Positions 1 through 8,877 of a stretch of DNA of 64,000 nt are shown in pieces (within the stretch, counting starts at the first letter, position 1; the number at the start of each line of letters is the position of its first letter). A program made the position numbers and the translations under genes. The notes beneath the pieces are model-generated. The model was not told the origin of the DNA, searched no databases, and saw nothing but the letters and a program-made list of their open reading frames with translations. Source of the stretch: Chryseobacterium indologenes (GTDB taxonomy: Bacteria > Bacteroidota > Bacteroidia > Flavobacteriales > Weeksellaceae); contig LAZY01000078.1 of the NCBI GenBank assembly GCA_001013295.1, positions 310,001 through 374,000 on the forward strand, in the 5' to 3' direction.

Positions 1-1239
1 GTATGGCGCTGAATCATCATATCCGAAACCTAGGTAATTTTGAATCTCTATTTTACCAAATCCATCGATGGCATCTTCAATTTTAGGAATATTATGATCA
101 AATATTCTTGCTGTAACGGATCGTGTGAAATTTTCCACTCTGCTTCCCGGAGGTAACATTCGGTATTGGTTCGGCGTACTCGTTTTTTCCCATGGCCATA
201 ATTCCTTTTCAACATTCTTCCAGTCTGTTGCATCAAATTTGGGATAAGCGTCCGGATTTTGTGCTTCAAAACGATCTTCTATGACCTGCCATTTTGCCCA
301 AAACCGTTCAACATTAGAATGCAGGAAAAAGAACAGCGGATCTTTTGGAGCGGTTGGTACATAATTTAAAAAGCCGTTAATGCTTGTATGAGCTTCTCCG
401 TGCGGATTGATCTCCAGCCAGGAAAATGATTCCAAATCATTGATATTTACATCCGGTCTCCCAAAATATCCGGGAGCATATTCTTTCTCAACAACAAGCT
501 TTGTGCGTTTGGTCTCATCATTTCTGTTGTAAACAAAATATTCTTTTTTTAAGTAAAAATCTTCATCTCCTTTATTATAGCCGGATTGTTCTTCCTGATT
601 ATTGAACCAGGTAAACCTGCGGATAAGTTTTTCCCGGCCAACAGCCCAGTTCTTTAAAGGATTATCTTCATTGAATTTTGCGAAATTTTCACTGAATCCT
701 TCGGTCATAAATGGTGTCAGGTCTCTTTTTACAACACTTTCCCCAAGAAAATCTGCCTTAAAGATATGGGGAGCAGGCTCGTCAAACTTCCAATAGTGTA
801 GAGAAACTTCCGGATTATGCTTTTGCAGCTGACGTTCTAAATCTAATAAATACAAGCGGTGCCAAGGCAAAAATACACTGCTGCCATGGGCGATAGATTT
901 GGAACCCTTGACGTGCATTTGGAAAAAATCAGTGGAATACATTCCGATGGCAATCCCTTCCTTTAATTGCTCTTCTCCCTTTGCTCCTAAATTTTCGTAA
1001 AAAAGGACTTTTGGGGTAGTTATCTGAGAGGTGAATTCCTGAGGAAGGTCTAAGTTTCCTAGATTTTCAGTAGGATTTTGAGTTAATATAAGCTCACCGA
1101 TTTTATTTTCTGATAATGTAATTCTAAGTTTGGAAGGAGTCCAGGTAATATACCCCATTTGCCTGCCAATTTCTGAATCCGGAGGATATGTTTTTCCATT
1201 ATTGGCGACGAAAGCCAACTGTAAATTTTGAGTTACCAT
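1..1239 (-). CDS. Tyrosinase-family copper protein, C-terminus cut by window edge
   Basis: An open frame of 413 codons runs from an ATG at 1239 to the left edge with no stop, so the gene continues outside the window. The CuA signature is textbook: HGSSVFLPWHRLYLLDLE at residues 118-135, with an earlier histidine H109 in FFQMHVKG, giving the expected three copper ligands H109, H118 and H127. The CuB side shows NPHGEAH (H280, H284) and DPLFFFLHSNVERFW (H307). The usual final Asp of the CuB signature is Glu here (E311), and the usual HH pair is HS. Members of this family hydroxylate or oxidise phenols at a type-3 dicopper centre. I see no signal peptide at the N-terminus, so a cytosolic product is likely. 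Substrate is unknown; family assignment is secure. Confidence 0.9.
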   Translation of the reverse strand, partial: MVTQNLQLAFVANNGKTYPPDSEIGRQMGYITWTPSKLRITLSENKIGELILTQNPTENLGNLDLPQEFTSQITTPKVLFYENLGAKGEEQLKEGIAIGMYSTDFFQMHVKGSKSIAHGSSVFLPWHRLYLLDLERQLQKHNPEVSLHYWKFDEPAPHIFKADFLGESVVKRDLTPFMTEGFSENFAKFNEDNPLKNWAVGREKLIRRFTWFNNQEEQSGYNKGDEDFYLKKEYFVYNRNDETKRTKLVVEKEYAPGYFGRPDVNINDLESFSWLEINPHGEAHTSINGFLNYVPTAPKDPLFFFLHSNVERFWAKWQVIEDRFEAQNPDAYPKFDATDWKNVEKELWPWEKTSTPNQYRMLPPGSRVENFTRSVTARIFDHNIPKIEDAIDGFGKIEIQNYLGFGYDDSAPY

Positions 1240-1635
1240 GATTTAATTCGTTATTAGTTTCCTACTCGTAAGGCTTTTCGGATACGCCCTGTTGTTTTTA
1301 AGTGGTTTTCAGACTCCACATATTTATTTGATTCTAAATATAATATAAAATATTAATTAATTCCATGGTTATTGAAAAATTTATATAATAAAATTCTTAT
1401 CAGGTGATTAAATCATACTTATAAACAAATATGTTAATTGATTTCATATTTAAAAACTGTGTAGGTTGGGACATGTAGAAGGAATTGGAAGAGAGTAGGT
1501 ATTGAAGTCTTAAAGGTGAATTTTATCTCATTTTCAAGATAAAATAGCTATTTTTATGACAGTAAACGGGCTGGGAATAGTTTATATTTTTCAGTCTTTC
1601 AATTTAACATAATATAATTGGAGCGAAATAAGAAT
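1240..1635. other. AT-rich spacer between divergent genes
   Basis: The spacer separates the tyrosinase gene (minus) from the small-protein pair (plus), so it must hold both promoters. I could not pick a convincing TAnnTTTG -7 box or any hairpin. No RNA gene or credible small frame was seen. Confidence 0.4.
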
Positions 1636-2178
1636 ATGAAATTGAGAAATGAGATAGAACCTGATTTTGAAACTGCAGAAAAGCGTTATCCGGAAATTTT
1701 AAAGCTTATTTTAGACTATACAGACTGGTGTGATGAATATGGAGACGAGGATTCTGTTGAGTACAAAAAGCTGGAAGAGAAACTTCATGCTATGACCGGA
1801 AAAGAGATGTCTGAGTTTGATCTCTGGGAATGGTGGGAAGGGGATGGCGCTGAAAATCTGGCATTCAGCATAAGTCTGCCTGAGCCTAAGGTGGTCAACA
1901 ATCTCACACAAGAGGAAGTTGCTGAAATTGTAAGTCGCCTGAAAACTTTTGAAATTCCTGATCCGGAGGATAAGACATTTAAAGCATTGTTTTACAGTTA
2001 TTTATGTTTTGGGAGCGATTTCTATCCTAAATTGCTGAAAATGAATGGGATTGCATACGATTTTAAGCTGTTTCAGAGCCATAAGGATAAAAACGGGAAG
2101 TATTTTGAATACAGTCAGGAGGAAATTACAGATCAACTGTGGAACAGAAATAATTCACTAAAAAGGAAAGAATCATAA
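1636..2178 (+). CDS. Uncharacterised acidic cytosolic protein
   Basis: A 180-residue acidic protein (rich in E, D, K, W) without signal peptide or membrane segment. I do not recognise the family. I chose the ATG at 1636 (MKLRNEIEPDFE) over the in-frame TTG at 1618, because ATG is far more usual. The stop lies two bases before the ATG of the next gene, so the two are one operon closed by a strong hairpin terminator at 2794. The next gene resembles SUKH immunity proteins. Small acidic proteins of this kind often sit in arrays of orphan immunity genes, so an immunity role is a guess from context only. Confidence 0.7.
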   Translation: MKLRNEIEPDFETAEKRYPEILKLILDYTDWCDEYGDEDSVEYKKLEEKLHAMTGKEMSEFDLWEWWEGDGAENLAFSISLPEPKVVNNLTQEEVAEIVSRLKTFEIPDPEDKTFKALFYSYLCFGSDFYPKLLKMNGIAYDFKLFQSHKDKNGKYFEYSQEEITDQLWNRNNSLKRKES

Positions 2179-2180
2179 GA

Positions 2181-2774
2181 ATGAATAAACAGATTATCAG
2201 TAAATTAAATATTTTAGGAGGAAATACAGATGCTGTAAGTGTTGACAATAATTTTGCTGAAAACTGGCAGAATATCAGTTTTGATCATTATCTGTATGAT
2301 AAAGACTGGGATGTCTATGGTATTGATCAGTTTTATGAGTCTAATAAAGATCTGTATCATGATGATAGCGGGAAATTCTTTGAACATCTTCTGCAACATT
2401 ATTTTTCTGAGCATGAGAATGCATATGGGCAATATTTTTTCAGGAAATGGATTTTTACGCCATTTAAAGAAAATACAGATGACTATGAAGAGCTTGACGG
2501 GCTTGTGGAGGAATCTGAAATCCGTGAGACCATAGAAGGTTCTGAAATGGAATTTATATGTTTATTTTATTCTTATGGGTATCCGGATCATTATTTTGTC
2601 TGTACAACAGATCCTGATCAGACTAATCCGACAGTGTATAGTACGGATCACGAAGTTTATTTCCAGGAAATTGAAAACAAAGGAAAGCTGGAAGATTTTC
2701 TGGAGCAGTTTATGACAAAGGAAGAGTTCCGAGAAGTCGTTGTAGGATATTTGGGTGAAAAATATGATAAATAA
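2181..2774 (+). CDS. SUKH (SMI1/KNR4)-like protein, putative immunity protein
   Basis: A 197-residue acidic cytosolic protein. The C-terminal half has the rhythm of SMI1/KNR4 (SUKH) domains: a hydrophobic strand (FICLFYSYGYPDHYFVCTT, about residues 123-141), then NPTVYSTDHE followed by a phenylalanine/glutamate-rich helix ending in LEDFLEQF. SUKH proteins often neutralise polymorphic contact-dependent toxins. The gene follows its neighbour by two bases and is followed by a U-rich hairpin terminator. No toxin gene is visible in the window. Assignment to the superfamily is by eye and could be wrong; a protein-structure search would settle it. Confidence 0.6.
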   Translation: MNKQIISKLNILGGNTDAVSVDNNFAENWQNISFDHYLYDKDWDVYGIDQFYESNKDLYHDDSGKFFEHLLQHYFSEHENAYGQYFFRKWIFTPFKENTDDYEELDGLVEESEIRETIEGSEMEFICLFYSYGYPDHYFVCTTDPDQTNPTVYSTDHEVYFQEIENKGKLEDFLEQFMTKEEFREVVVGYLGEKYDK

Positions 2775-2793
2775 GGGATTCTGAGGCGATTAG

Positions 2794-2815
2794 ATACTCT
2801 ATTCTTTTAGAGTAT
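2794..2815 (+). terminator. Intrinsic terminator of the 1636-2774 operon
   Basis: Perfect 8-bp stem ATACTCTA/TAGAGTAT with a 6-base loop, followed by a T-rich run (ATTTTTTCC) on the plus strand, 20 bases after the stop of the second gene. Confidence 0.85.
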
Positions 2816-2941
2816 ATTTTTTCCTATAATTTATATTATGTTAAATTGTAAATATTATGTTATTAGATCGTGAACCTGGATGAATTTTTTAATTCCTGTG
2901 TTCCTCTATTGCAAACCCTTTGTCATATTCAGTTATAAAAA

Positions 2942-3511
2942 TTAAGGATATTGTGAGGTTTTAATCGATTCAATAAATTCTGATAATTCTAGTTCCAATT
3001 CGTCCAAATTGTTCGGATTAAATGAATCAACACAATAAGCCATAGGTTCGCGAACCGGGTCTTCTCCCCACCAGTCAAATGCCGTTGTTTCAAAAACTTC
3101 CGGCAGATTATCAAAATAAGAGGAATCTGTAAATTCTATTGCAAGGTATACATGGTGTAAAGTCTTACATAATTCACTTTCTCTTTCTTTCTCGGATTGA
3201 TACTCCGCGCTCATAAGTTCATCAAGGTTGTTGGGCCATGTATCGTATTGTTGCTCATTTACTTCAGCAAAAAAAGTGACATATTTGATATATTTTTCTA
3301 CATTTTCTTCATGCCAGGAATCAGAAGTCAAATCTACATCCTTTAGTTGCTCTTTTAGTTTATTTGAGAATACACTGGCTGCATCCAACACAAAACTTCT
3401 TGTATTGACGAAATCATTAGCCCCTCCTGCTGTGGTATTCCTTACTCTCCAAATCGACCAGTTGGGTGTTGGGTTATCTATTACTGTAATTACAAATGTT
3501 GATGCACTCAT
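2942..3511 (-). CDS. Uncharacterised cytosolic protein
   Basis: A 189-residue acidic protein with no signal peptide or membrane segment; start ATG at 3511. Notable segments are an N-terminal strand-rich stretch (STFVITVIDNPTPNWSIWR) and a C-terminal tryptophan patch (FDWWGEDPVREP). It converges on the SUKH-like operon. I do not recognise the family. Its size, charge and neighbours fit an immunity-type protein, but nothing in the sequence proves that. Confidence 0.65.
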   Translation of the reverse strand: MSASTFVITVIDNPTPNWSIWRVRNTTAGGANDFVNTRSFVLDAASVFSNKLKEQLKDVDLTSDSWHEENVEKYIKYVTFFAEVNEQQYDTWPNNLDELMSAEYQSEKERESELCKTLHHVYLAIEFTDSSYFDNLPEVFETTAFDWWGEDPVREPMAYCVDSFNPNNLDELELELSEFIESIKTSQYP

Positions 3512-4085
3512 GGTTGTTTTTTTTATCGAATATAGCTTGCAAATTTACAAATTGCGTCAATCTTATTCTTGTTTTACTGTTAATTATTTTATTAACATAA
3601 ACAGATTACACACTGATTGGTTAAATTATAAATATTATTTACTTTTTCATTGAAGAAATTTCCCTTTAATAATTCACTATTACTAAGGCATTTTATTTTG
3701 TCCTCAATCCTTCTGTTTTTCAATAATGACAATGATTTTTACATATATCATTATTGCTTTTAATTCTGAATTTTATAAACATTATGCATTAGAATAAATT
3801 CAATATATTTAAAATATATGTAATATTTAATAAATTTTTTAGCCAATAATTTGGTTAAATTTCAATTAATCTATAGATTTGTATTAAACTTACACAATGA
3901 AAAAAATATTATCACGATCCCATCCTTGGGATGCATCTGAATAAATTCATTTCCAGAAAATACTGAAGAACTCCTTATATCCTTGTTATTCATACAATAG
4001 ACTAACAAGATAAAGAACATGAACCTGTCTCCCGATACAGGTTCTATTAAACACAAATTAAAAACTTCCTTTAAATAAAAAAATT
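3512..4085. other. 574-base AT-rich spacer with two small hairpins
   Basis: Upstream of the tandem secreted-protein genes. Two perfect inverted repeats are visible: ATCCCA/TGGGAT at 3917-3932 and GAACCTGT/ACAGGTTC at 4021-4044. The second lies 41 bases before the ATG at 4086 and is probably in the 5' untranslated leader. The 61-codon minus frame across this stretch looks accidental. Confidence 0.4.
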
Positions 4086-4814
4086 ATGAAAAAAAGAATT
4101 TCGACTCTTGGTCTCTTTATCTCTGTAATGGGTTTTGCTCAGGTAGGAATCAATACTACTAACCCCCAAACTGTACTTCATGTAGACGGAGCTAAAGACA
4201 ATGCTGCAACGGGTGCTCCTACTGCCGCACAGCAGCTTAATGATTTTGTTGTCACTTCAGCTGGTAATGTTGGGATTGGGACTACAACTCCCCAAAAGAA
4301 ACTTGATATTAATGCCAATAATGCAAGTTTAAGGATTACTAACCTTCCTGAACAGATTTCTAATGATCAGGATTTTCTGACTATTAATAACGTGAATGGC
4401 GATGTGGTCGCTGCGAGGTATGTTTATACAACCAGTATCACCATACAGGCTGGTACCAACGGTACTGTTACTATTCCTTCCAGTGCGAGTATTCCTAATG
4501 GTATGCTGGTGATCAAATCCAATAACACATGTGGAGTGAATATGATTACGAATTTTATCTACTCGGATATTTCGTTGGGCTATGCAACCGCTATTGCAGG
4601 AAGTGTAGTTGGTTCTTCTACCATTGCCCCAATCCCAGGTGGTGGCGGTGGTTCCGGAGTATGGTCCGTTAAATTTCCAGGGGTAGCTACCTGTGGTACA
4701 GGGACAGCTACTCAGTTTGATTATACAGTATCCAAACCCACTGCAAGCAGCTATCTGATTGTCAATAATGGTAATGTGGATCGTACTTATACATTAACTA
4801 TTTTCCGTCTGTAA
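4086..4814 (+). CDS. Secreted GINT/VGIG-repeat protein, paralogue 1
   Basis: A 242-residue protein with a signal peptide (MKKRISTLGLFISVMGFAQ, cleavage after AQ). The mature N-terminus VGINTTNPQTVLHVDGAKDN and the later NVGIGTTTPQKKLDI are the short beta-type motifs (VGINT.NP / VGIGT..P...LDI) found in tail-fibre-like and trimeric surface proteins of flavobacteria. A glycine-rich stretch (PGGGGGSG) precedes a C-terminal beta domain that ends in YTLTIFRL. No T9SS sorting tail is present. The next gene, 53 bases on, encodes a same-length paralogue, so this is a tandem duplication. Function is unknown; surface or matrix location is inferred. Confidence 0.8.
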   Translation: MKKRISTLGLFISVMGFAQVGINTTNPQTVLHVDGAKDNAATGAPTAAQQLNDFVVTSAGNVGIGTTTPQKKLDINANNASLRITNLPEQISNDQDFLTINNVNGDVVAARYVYTTSITIQAGTNGTVTIPSSASIPNGMLVIKSNNTCGVNMITNFIYSDISLGYATAIAGSVVGSSTIAPIPGGGGGSGVWSVKFPGVATCGTGTATQFDYTVSKPTASSYLIVNNGNVDRTYTLTIFRL

Positions 4815-4867
4815 TCCATTGATGTTTAACAGGTCATTGTTATAATGGCCGATTAAAAAATTAAATT

Positions 4868-5596
4868 ATGAAGAAATTATTTATAATAATGTATGGGTTT
4901 TTCTTTACTGCGGGCTATGCCCAGTTGGGGATTAATACAGCAAGGGTGCAGGGAGTATTTCAGGTAGACGGAGGAAAAGACAATCCTATTTCAGGCAGTC
5001 CTTCAGCAACACAACAGCTCAACGACTTTATCACGACATCAGCCGGAAATGTTGGAATTGGGAAAACCAGCCCCCAAAGAAAATTAGATATAGAGGCTGA
5101 TAATCAGCCACTCAATATTCAGAATTTGCTGCATCAGGTACCCGCAGATCATAATATCCTTGTAAGAGATGAAATAACCGGAGATGTTGTTTCTGCAAAG
5201 TACAGTTATTCCGTAAGCAGTGCCAGTATAGCTCCCGGGGCCAGCGGTACAGTCACGATACCTTCTACCATTAATATTCCCTCTGGAGTTTTTATCATCA
5301 GGGCAAGTAATGCGTGTGGAAGGACTATGATTTCCACCTATATTTACTCTGATATGTCATTGGGGTATCAAAGTTCGGTAGCAAGGGATAAAGTGGGAGT
5401 CGTTACCACTTCTTCAGGAGGAGCGGGTGCGTCGGTAAGCTGGGGTGTGAAATTTCCTAACGTAACCGGTTGTGCAGATGGAGGAAACGCAACCCAGTTT
5501 GACTATACTCTGGTAAAGACTGCTTCAGATACGTATACGATTACCAATAACGGGAATATTGCCAAATCATATGTGGTTACAGTATTCAGACTATAA
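4868..5596 (+). CDS. Secreted GINT/VGIG-repeat protein, paralogue 2
   Basis: Same length (242 residues) and same architecture as the preceding gene: signal peptide ending FFFTAGYAQ, LGINTARVQGVFQVDGGKDN, then NVGIGKTSPQRKLDI, a TVTIP strand, two conserved cysteines (NACGR and TGCADGG) and the same terminal strand VVTVFRL. Both copies keep the pattern CG...M.(S/T).(F/Y)IYSD.SLGY, so the duplication is real and both are under selection. The pair is probably co-transcribed and ends at the repeat/terminator at 5621-5760. Function unknown. Confidence 0.8.
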   Translation: MKKLFIIMYGFFFTAGYAQLGINTARVQGVFQVDGGKDNPISGSPSATQQLNDFITTSAGNVGIGKTSPQRKLDIEADNQPLNIQNLLHQVPADHNILVRDEITGDVVSAKYSYSVSSASIAPGASGTVTIPSTINIPSGVFIIRASNACGRTMISTYIYSDMSLGYQSSVARDKVGVVTTSSGGAGASVSWGVKFPNVTGCADGGNATQFDYTLVKTASDTYTITNNGNIAKSYVVTVFRL

Positions 5597-5620
5597 ACCT
5601 TACCTTTAAGAAATATGCAA

Positions 5621-5729
5621 TTGAGTTGTTTAAACTTAATTTTTTGACTCTGAAAAAACTTAAGTGTTTAAAATTTTTGCGCTTTTTGTCGTCAAAAATA
5701 ATCAATATAAAACTTTAAACAGATTCAAT
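5621..5729. repeat. Family 1 intergenic inverted repeat, short (internally deleted) copy
   Basis: Begins TTGAGTTGTTTAAACTTAAT and ends with ACTTTAAACAGATTCAATA, an imperfect inverted pair. The inner part GACTCTGAAAAAACTTAAGTG is shared almost exactly with the longer copy near 10.76 kb. The centre of the element present at 10.6 and 29.3 kb is missing. It sits between two convergent genes and its end overlaps the terminator at 5726. Confidence 0.7.
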
Positions 5730-5760
5730 AAATGCCGGATGAAAATTCCGGCATTTATTG
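5726..5760. terminator. Strong bidirectional terminator hairpin
   Basis: A perfect 14-bp stem CAATAAATGCCGGA/TCCGGCATTTATTG with a 7-base loop, placed between a plus-strand and a minus-strand gene that converge. It can serve both. Confidence 0.85.
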
Positions 5761-5790
5761 TATATAAAATGTATTGGGGACTCTCCTATC

Positions 5791-6588
5791 CTATTTTAAA
5801 TATTTTTGGGATATTCTGATAAACTCGTCTGTATCCTTTAAGTCAAATCTAATAAAATCATCAATGGACTGAGTCATTCCTTTTTCTAATGCTTTTTCCC
5901 AATTGTAATAAAACCCACCCAGGTCATTTTCATCATAAAGGAGTTCTGCTAATGTACCGTATGCTATGGCACAGTCAGGGTTTACATTCAATGCATCTTC
6001 AATATCTTTGAATGCTGCTTTTCTACAATATGATTGATATTGAGTATCAGTATCTTTGGATAATGTTCTGTAATAATTTGCTCTTTCGTTTAATAATTCT
6101 GCACTTTTAATATCTTCAGAAATAAAACTTTCAAATAAAGACCATCGTTCTTTTTTCAGGGGATCAATTCTTATGCTGTTCATAAGAGGATATAGGGCCT
6201 TAAAATAATCTTTCTCAAGGATATATTTTTTACCAGTATGATATTCGTTCCAACCCTTTTGATGTCGTTCTATATTAGATCTTATGAATTGCTCTTCATT
6301 TTCTTCTCTCCTCTTTTGCTGATGCTTTTCAAGTTCTGTTTTAAATAACTCATCCCCATTTTCAACGATAGTCAACGGGTTGTTATCATGTTTATTATTA
6401 ATCGTATAATCAATTACTGCCCGCACTACCTGAGGTACTGCGAAATATCCTTTTTCAAAATAGGCTTTGATTCTACCATTCGGGTTTTGTCCTGTTTCAA
6501 TGTATAAGCACCTATCCGACACTTTTCTCCAATAATATTCAGTTTGGTTTACGGTGATGGTTCTGCGTTTTTTCTTAGGAATAGTCAT
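5791..6588 (-). CDS. Uncharacterised TPR-like protein
   Basis: A 265-residue cytosolic protein. The basic N-terminus (PKKKRRTITVNQTEYYWRK) leads to a compact domain of about 100 residues, followed by a helical region from about residue 115 whose pairs of helices (YFKALYPLMNSIRIDP, and DIEDALNVNPDCAIAYGTLA at about 197-216) look like tetratricopeptide repeats. It starts 49 bases after the end of the LRR-protein gene on the same strand, so the two probably form one operon. TPR proteins usually act as protein-protein scaffolds. No specific function can be given. Confidence 0.7.
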   Translation of the reverse strand: MTIPKKKRRTITVNQTEYYWRKVSDRCLYIETGQNPNGRIKAYFEKGYFAVPQVVRAVIDYTINNKHDNNPLTIVENGDELFKTELEKHQQKRREENEEQFIRSNIERHQKGWNEYHTGKKYILEKDYFKALYPLMNSIRIDPLKKERWSLFESFISEDIKSAELLNERANYYRTLSKDTDTQYQSYCRKAAFKDIEDALNVNPDCAIAYGTLAELLYDENDLGGFYYNWEKALEKGMTQSIDDFIRFDLKDTDEFIRISQKYLK

Positions 6589-6637
6589 TTAATTTGAGAT
6601 CATTTGAGGGTTTAAGTCGTTATTTTCCGAAGGTAAA

Positions 6638-8698
6638 CTAATCAATACTTATTTGAAAAGTATCAGCATTTCTAATTCGTATTTCTGGTTTGTTGAGCTG
6701 GCCATCAATATCTACTTTTTTCTTATTATCCCAAATAAATACTTCACGAAGTTTGGGTAATTTATTCAAAGGAGTAAGATCTGTGATGTCACCGAGATAA
6801 AAAGCCAATTGCTCCAGATTCTTAAGGTTTTCTATGCCTTCAAGACTTTCAATGTCATTATCTTCCAGATTGAGCTTTTTTAAACTGGTGAGATTTTTCA
6901 ATTTGGATAGATTCGAAACTCCTGATTCTCTAAGATCTAATTCTTCAAGACTTGGCAGATTCTCAAAAGAAACGATGTCATCAAAATTAATATATTGAAA
7001 TACAATAATTTTTAGTTTTTCTAATCCGTTAATGGCTATTTTTTGATCAGACCAGAGGTTCAGTTCCAGTTTTTCCAGGTTGGGAAACTTTTCAAGTGAA
7101 GATACTTCGTAATTTTCTGGAACATGCAAATCCAATATCTTTACTTGCTCAAGTTTAGGGAATTTATTGATAACCTCTCCTTTTACGACCAATTTCTCAA
7201 GTAAAGGTAAAGCGGTCAATTCTTGCAGATCACCATCATCATCCAGCTCAAGTGTTTTTAAAGATTTCAAATGGCTCATTCCTTTGAAATAGAGATCGTC
7301 ATTTGAATCCAAACTTAATTTTTCTACATTTTTCAAGTGCTGTAAGTCCAGTATTATAGGTCTTTCAGTTTTCCGGCTTTGTTGATAAATATTCAGATAA
7401 AGATCTTTAAGGGACTCAATAGACAGGATGTCCTGTGCAAGTTCAATAGACTTGACAGAAATACAAAGCTGTTCCAACTTCGTAAAGTGCTTTAGTTCAC
7501 TAAGATTACGGACGGCACTCGTCTCATAAATATTTATTTTTTTTAAATGCCCTTTCAATGGTAAAAGCTTTCTGAGGGCTATATAGGGAGGTCTATCGTA
7601 ATCTCCTGAGATTGTTATTTTTTCCAGTTTCGTAAAATAACTTAATGTTTTCTGATTTTTAACCTTTACCCTGCTAAAGTCAACCTCCTGAATTTTTGGA
7701 GCTACTAAAGCATAATCTTCCAGATCTATTGAACATTTATTAAAATCTAAATGATTTAATATCGGAAAGTCCTTTAAAATATGGGTGTTGATAAGATGAT
7801 AACCATCTACAATAATGGCTGGTACGTATGGAGCGAGTGATGCCAGAAGCTCTGTGTCAAAGTCTGGTATTACCCAATCTCTATTCGCATTATAATCCAC
7901 CATTCGTTCCGGTATTATCATTATAAAGTCAAATTTAAATTGTTTTCCATCATGATCCGGATCCGGTATATTGAGATCATTAACCTGTAAAGGAGGATGC
8001 AGATAAAGTCTTTTTACAGAAGAAAAGTGATAAATATCTTTCAAACTCTCCACTTCGCAGTTGAGTAAACTTATAGAATGTAGGCCGGTAGAAATAGGTA
8101 AAAAAGAATCGAAATCATTAACTTTCAAATTTTGAAATTGTATAATGGTACTTCTTTTATCCGGTTTTCCCTGATATTGAATCCCATTTTTTGAATCAAT
8201 AACGCTGGTATTATCAATAGTAAGAGAATATAAATCAGGCAGAAGGTTTAATTCGCTTATATTGCTGACTTCACAATTGATAAATGTAATATACTCAAGG
8301 CGGTAAGAAATAGGTAAGAAAAAACCGGGATGCGGAACAGTCATATTTTCCAAGTTCAAGAATTGAAAATTATAATGTGTTTCCTTAATCTTTGTTACTT
8401 CCAGGTTAAAAGTTCCTTCACTGGGAAGTGTACAGTTATTCAGGGTAAGAGAATATAGTTTTATCTTGTGCAAATCCTGTATATCATCAATCGAACATTC
8501 TATTAATGTCAGGTATTTAAGTGTCTCAAAAATAGGTTCAAGCGCTGAGAAATTTTCAAAATGTAAATGAGATAGGCATAGATTACTTAAGTAGGAAGTA
8601 TAGGAGTTTCCACTCAACTTAGTTCCACTCTCCAATTTCTCCAATTTAATATTGAGAGCATCCTCTAATTGGCTGACAATAGTATTAATATCACTCAT
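6638..8698 (-). CDS. Leucine-rich-repeat protein, cytosolic
   Basis: A 686-residue protein built almost wholly of leucine-rich repeats: about 25 turns with the period LxxLxxLxLxxN, clearest near the C-terminus (LKNLTSLKKLNLEDNDIESL, LKNLEQLAFYLGDITDL). The repeat form resembles internalin-type 22-residue LRRs. There is no signal peptide, lipobox or anchoring domain, so unlike most bacterial LRR proteins it is predicted to stay in the cytosol. It lies just upstream of the TPR-like gene. A binding role is inferred, partner unknown. Confidence 0.8.
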   Translation of the reverse strand: MSDINTIVSQLEDALNIKLEKLESGTKLSGNSYTSYLSNLCLSHLHFENFSALEPIFETLKYLTLIECSIDDIQDLHKIKLYSLTLNNCTLPSEGTFNLEVTKIKETHYNFQFLNLENMTVPHPGFFLPISYRLEYITFINCEVSNISELNLLPDLYSLTIDNTSVIDSKNGIQYQGKPDKRSTIIQFQNLKVNDFDSFLPISTGLHSISLLNCEVESLKDIYHFSSVKRLYLHPPLQVNDLNIPDPDHDGKQFKFDFIMIIPERMVDYNANRDWVIPDFDTELLASLAPYVPAIIVDGYHLINTHILKDFPILNHLDFNKCSIDLEDYALVAPKIQEVDFSRVKVKNQKTLSYFTKLEKITISGDYDRPPYIALRKLLPLKGHLKKINIYETSAVRNLSELKHFTKLEQLCISVKSIELAQDILSIESLKDLYLNIYQQSRKTERPIILDLQHLKNVEKLSLDSNDDLYFKGMSHLKSLKTLELDDDGDLQELTALPLLEKLVVKGEVINKFPKLEQVKILDLHVPENYEVSSLEKFPNLEKLELNLWSDQKIAINGLEKLKIIVFQYINFDDIVSFENLPSLEELDLRESGVSNLSKLKNLTSLKKLNLEDNDIESLEGIENLKNLEQLAFYLGDITDLTPLNKLPKLREVFIWDNKKKVDIDGQLNKPEIRIRNADTFQISID

Positions 8699-8814
8699 TT
8701 TTTTAATTTAAAGCTAACGTATGGTTTTATAATTTTTGTTAAAAATAGTTAAACATATAGGAATGACAATTTTTTTTGCCCCATAAACAGAGACTTTATT
8801 GCACATTAGCTGAT

Positions 8815-8845
8815 AAAAAAGCCCCAGAGCTATGACTCTGAGGCT
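8815..8845 (-). terminator. Terminator of the BspA-type gene
   Basis: Read on the minus strand, an AGCCTCAGAG/CTCTGGGGCT stem (one wobble pair) is followed by a T6 run; it lies 33 bases after the stop of the gene at 8878. Confidence 0.8.
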
Positions 8846-8877
8846 AAATTATCGGCTTAATTTCTTTTAAAAGAAGC

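Noticed and set aside
3871..4056. 61-codon minus-strand frame in the 4-kb spacer
   Set aside because: No homologous feel, covers two hairpins and the leader of the plus-strand gene.
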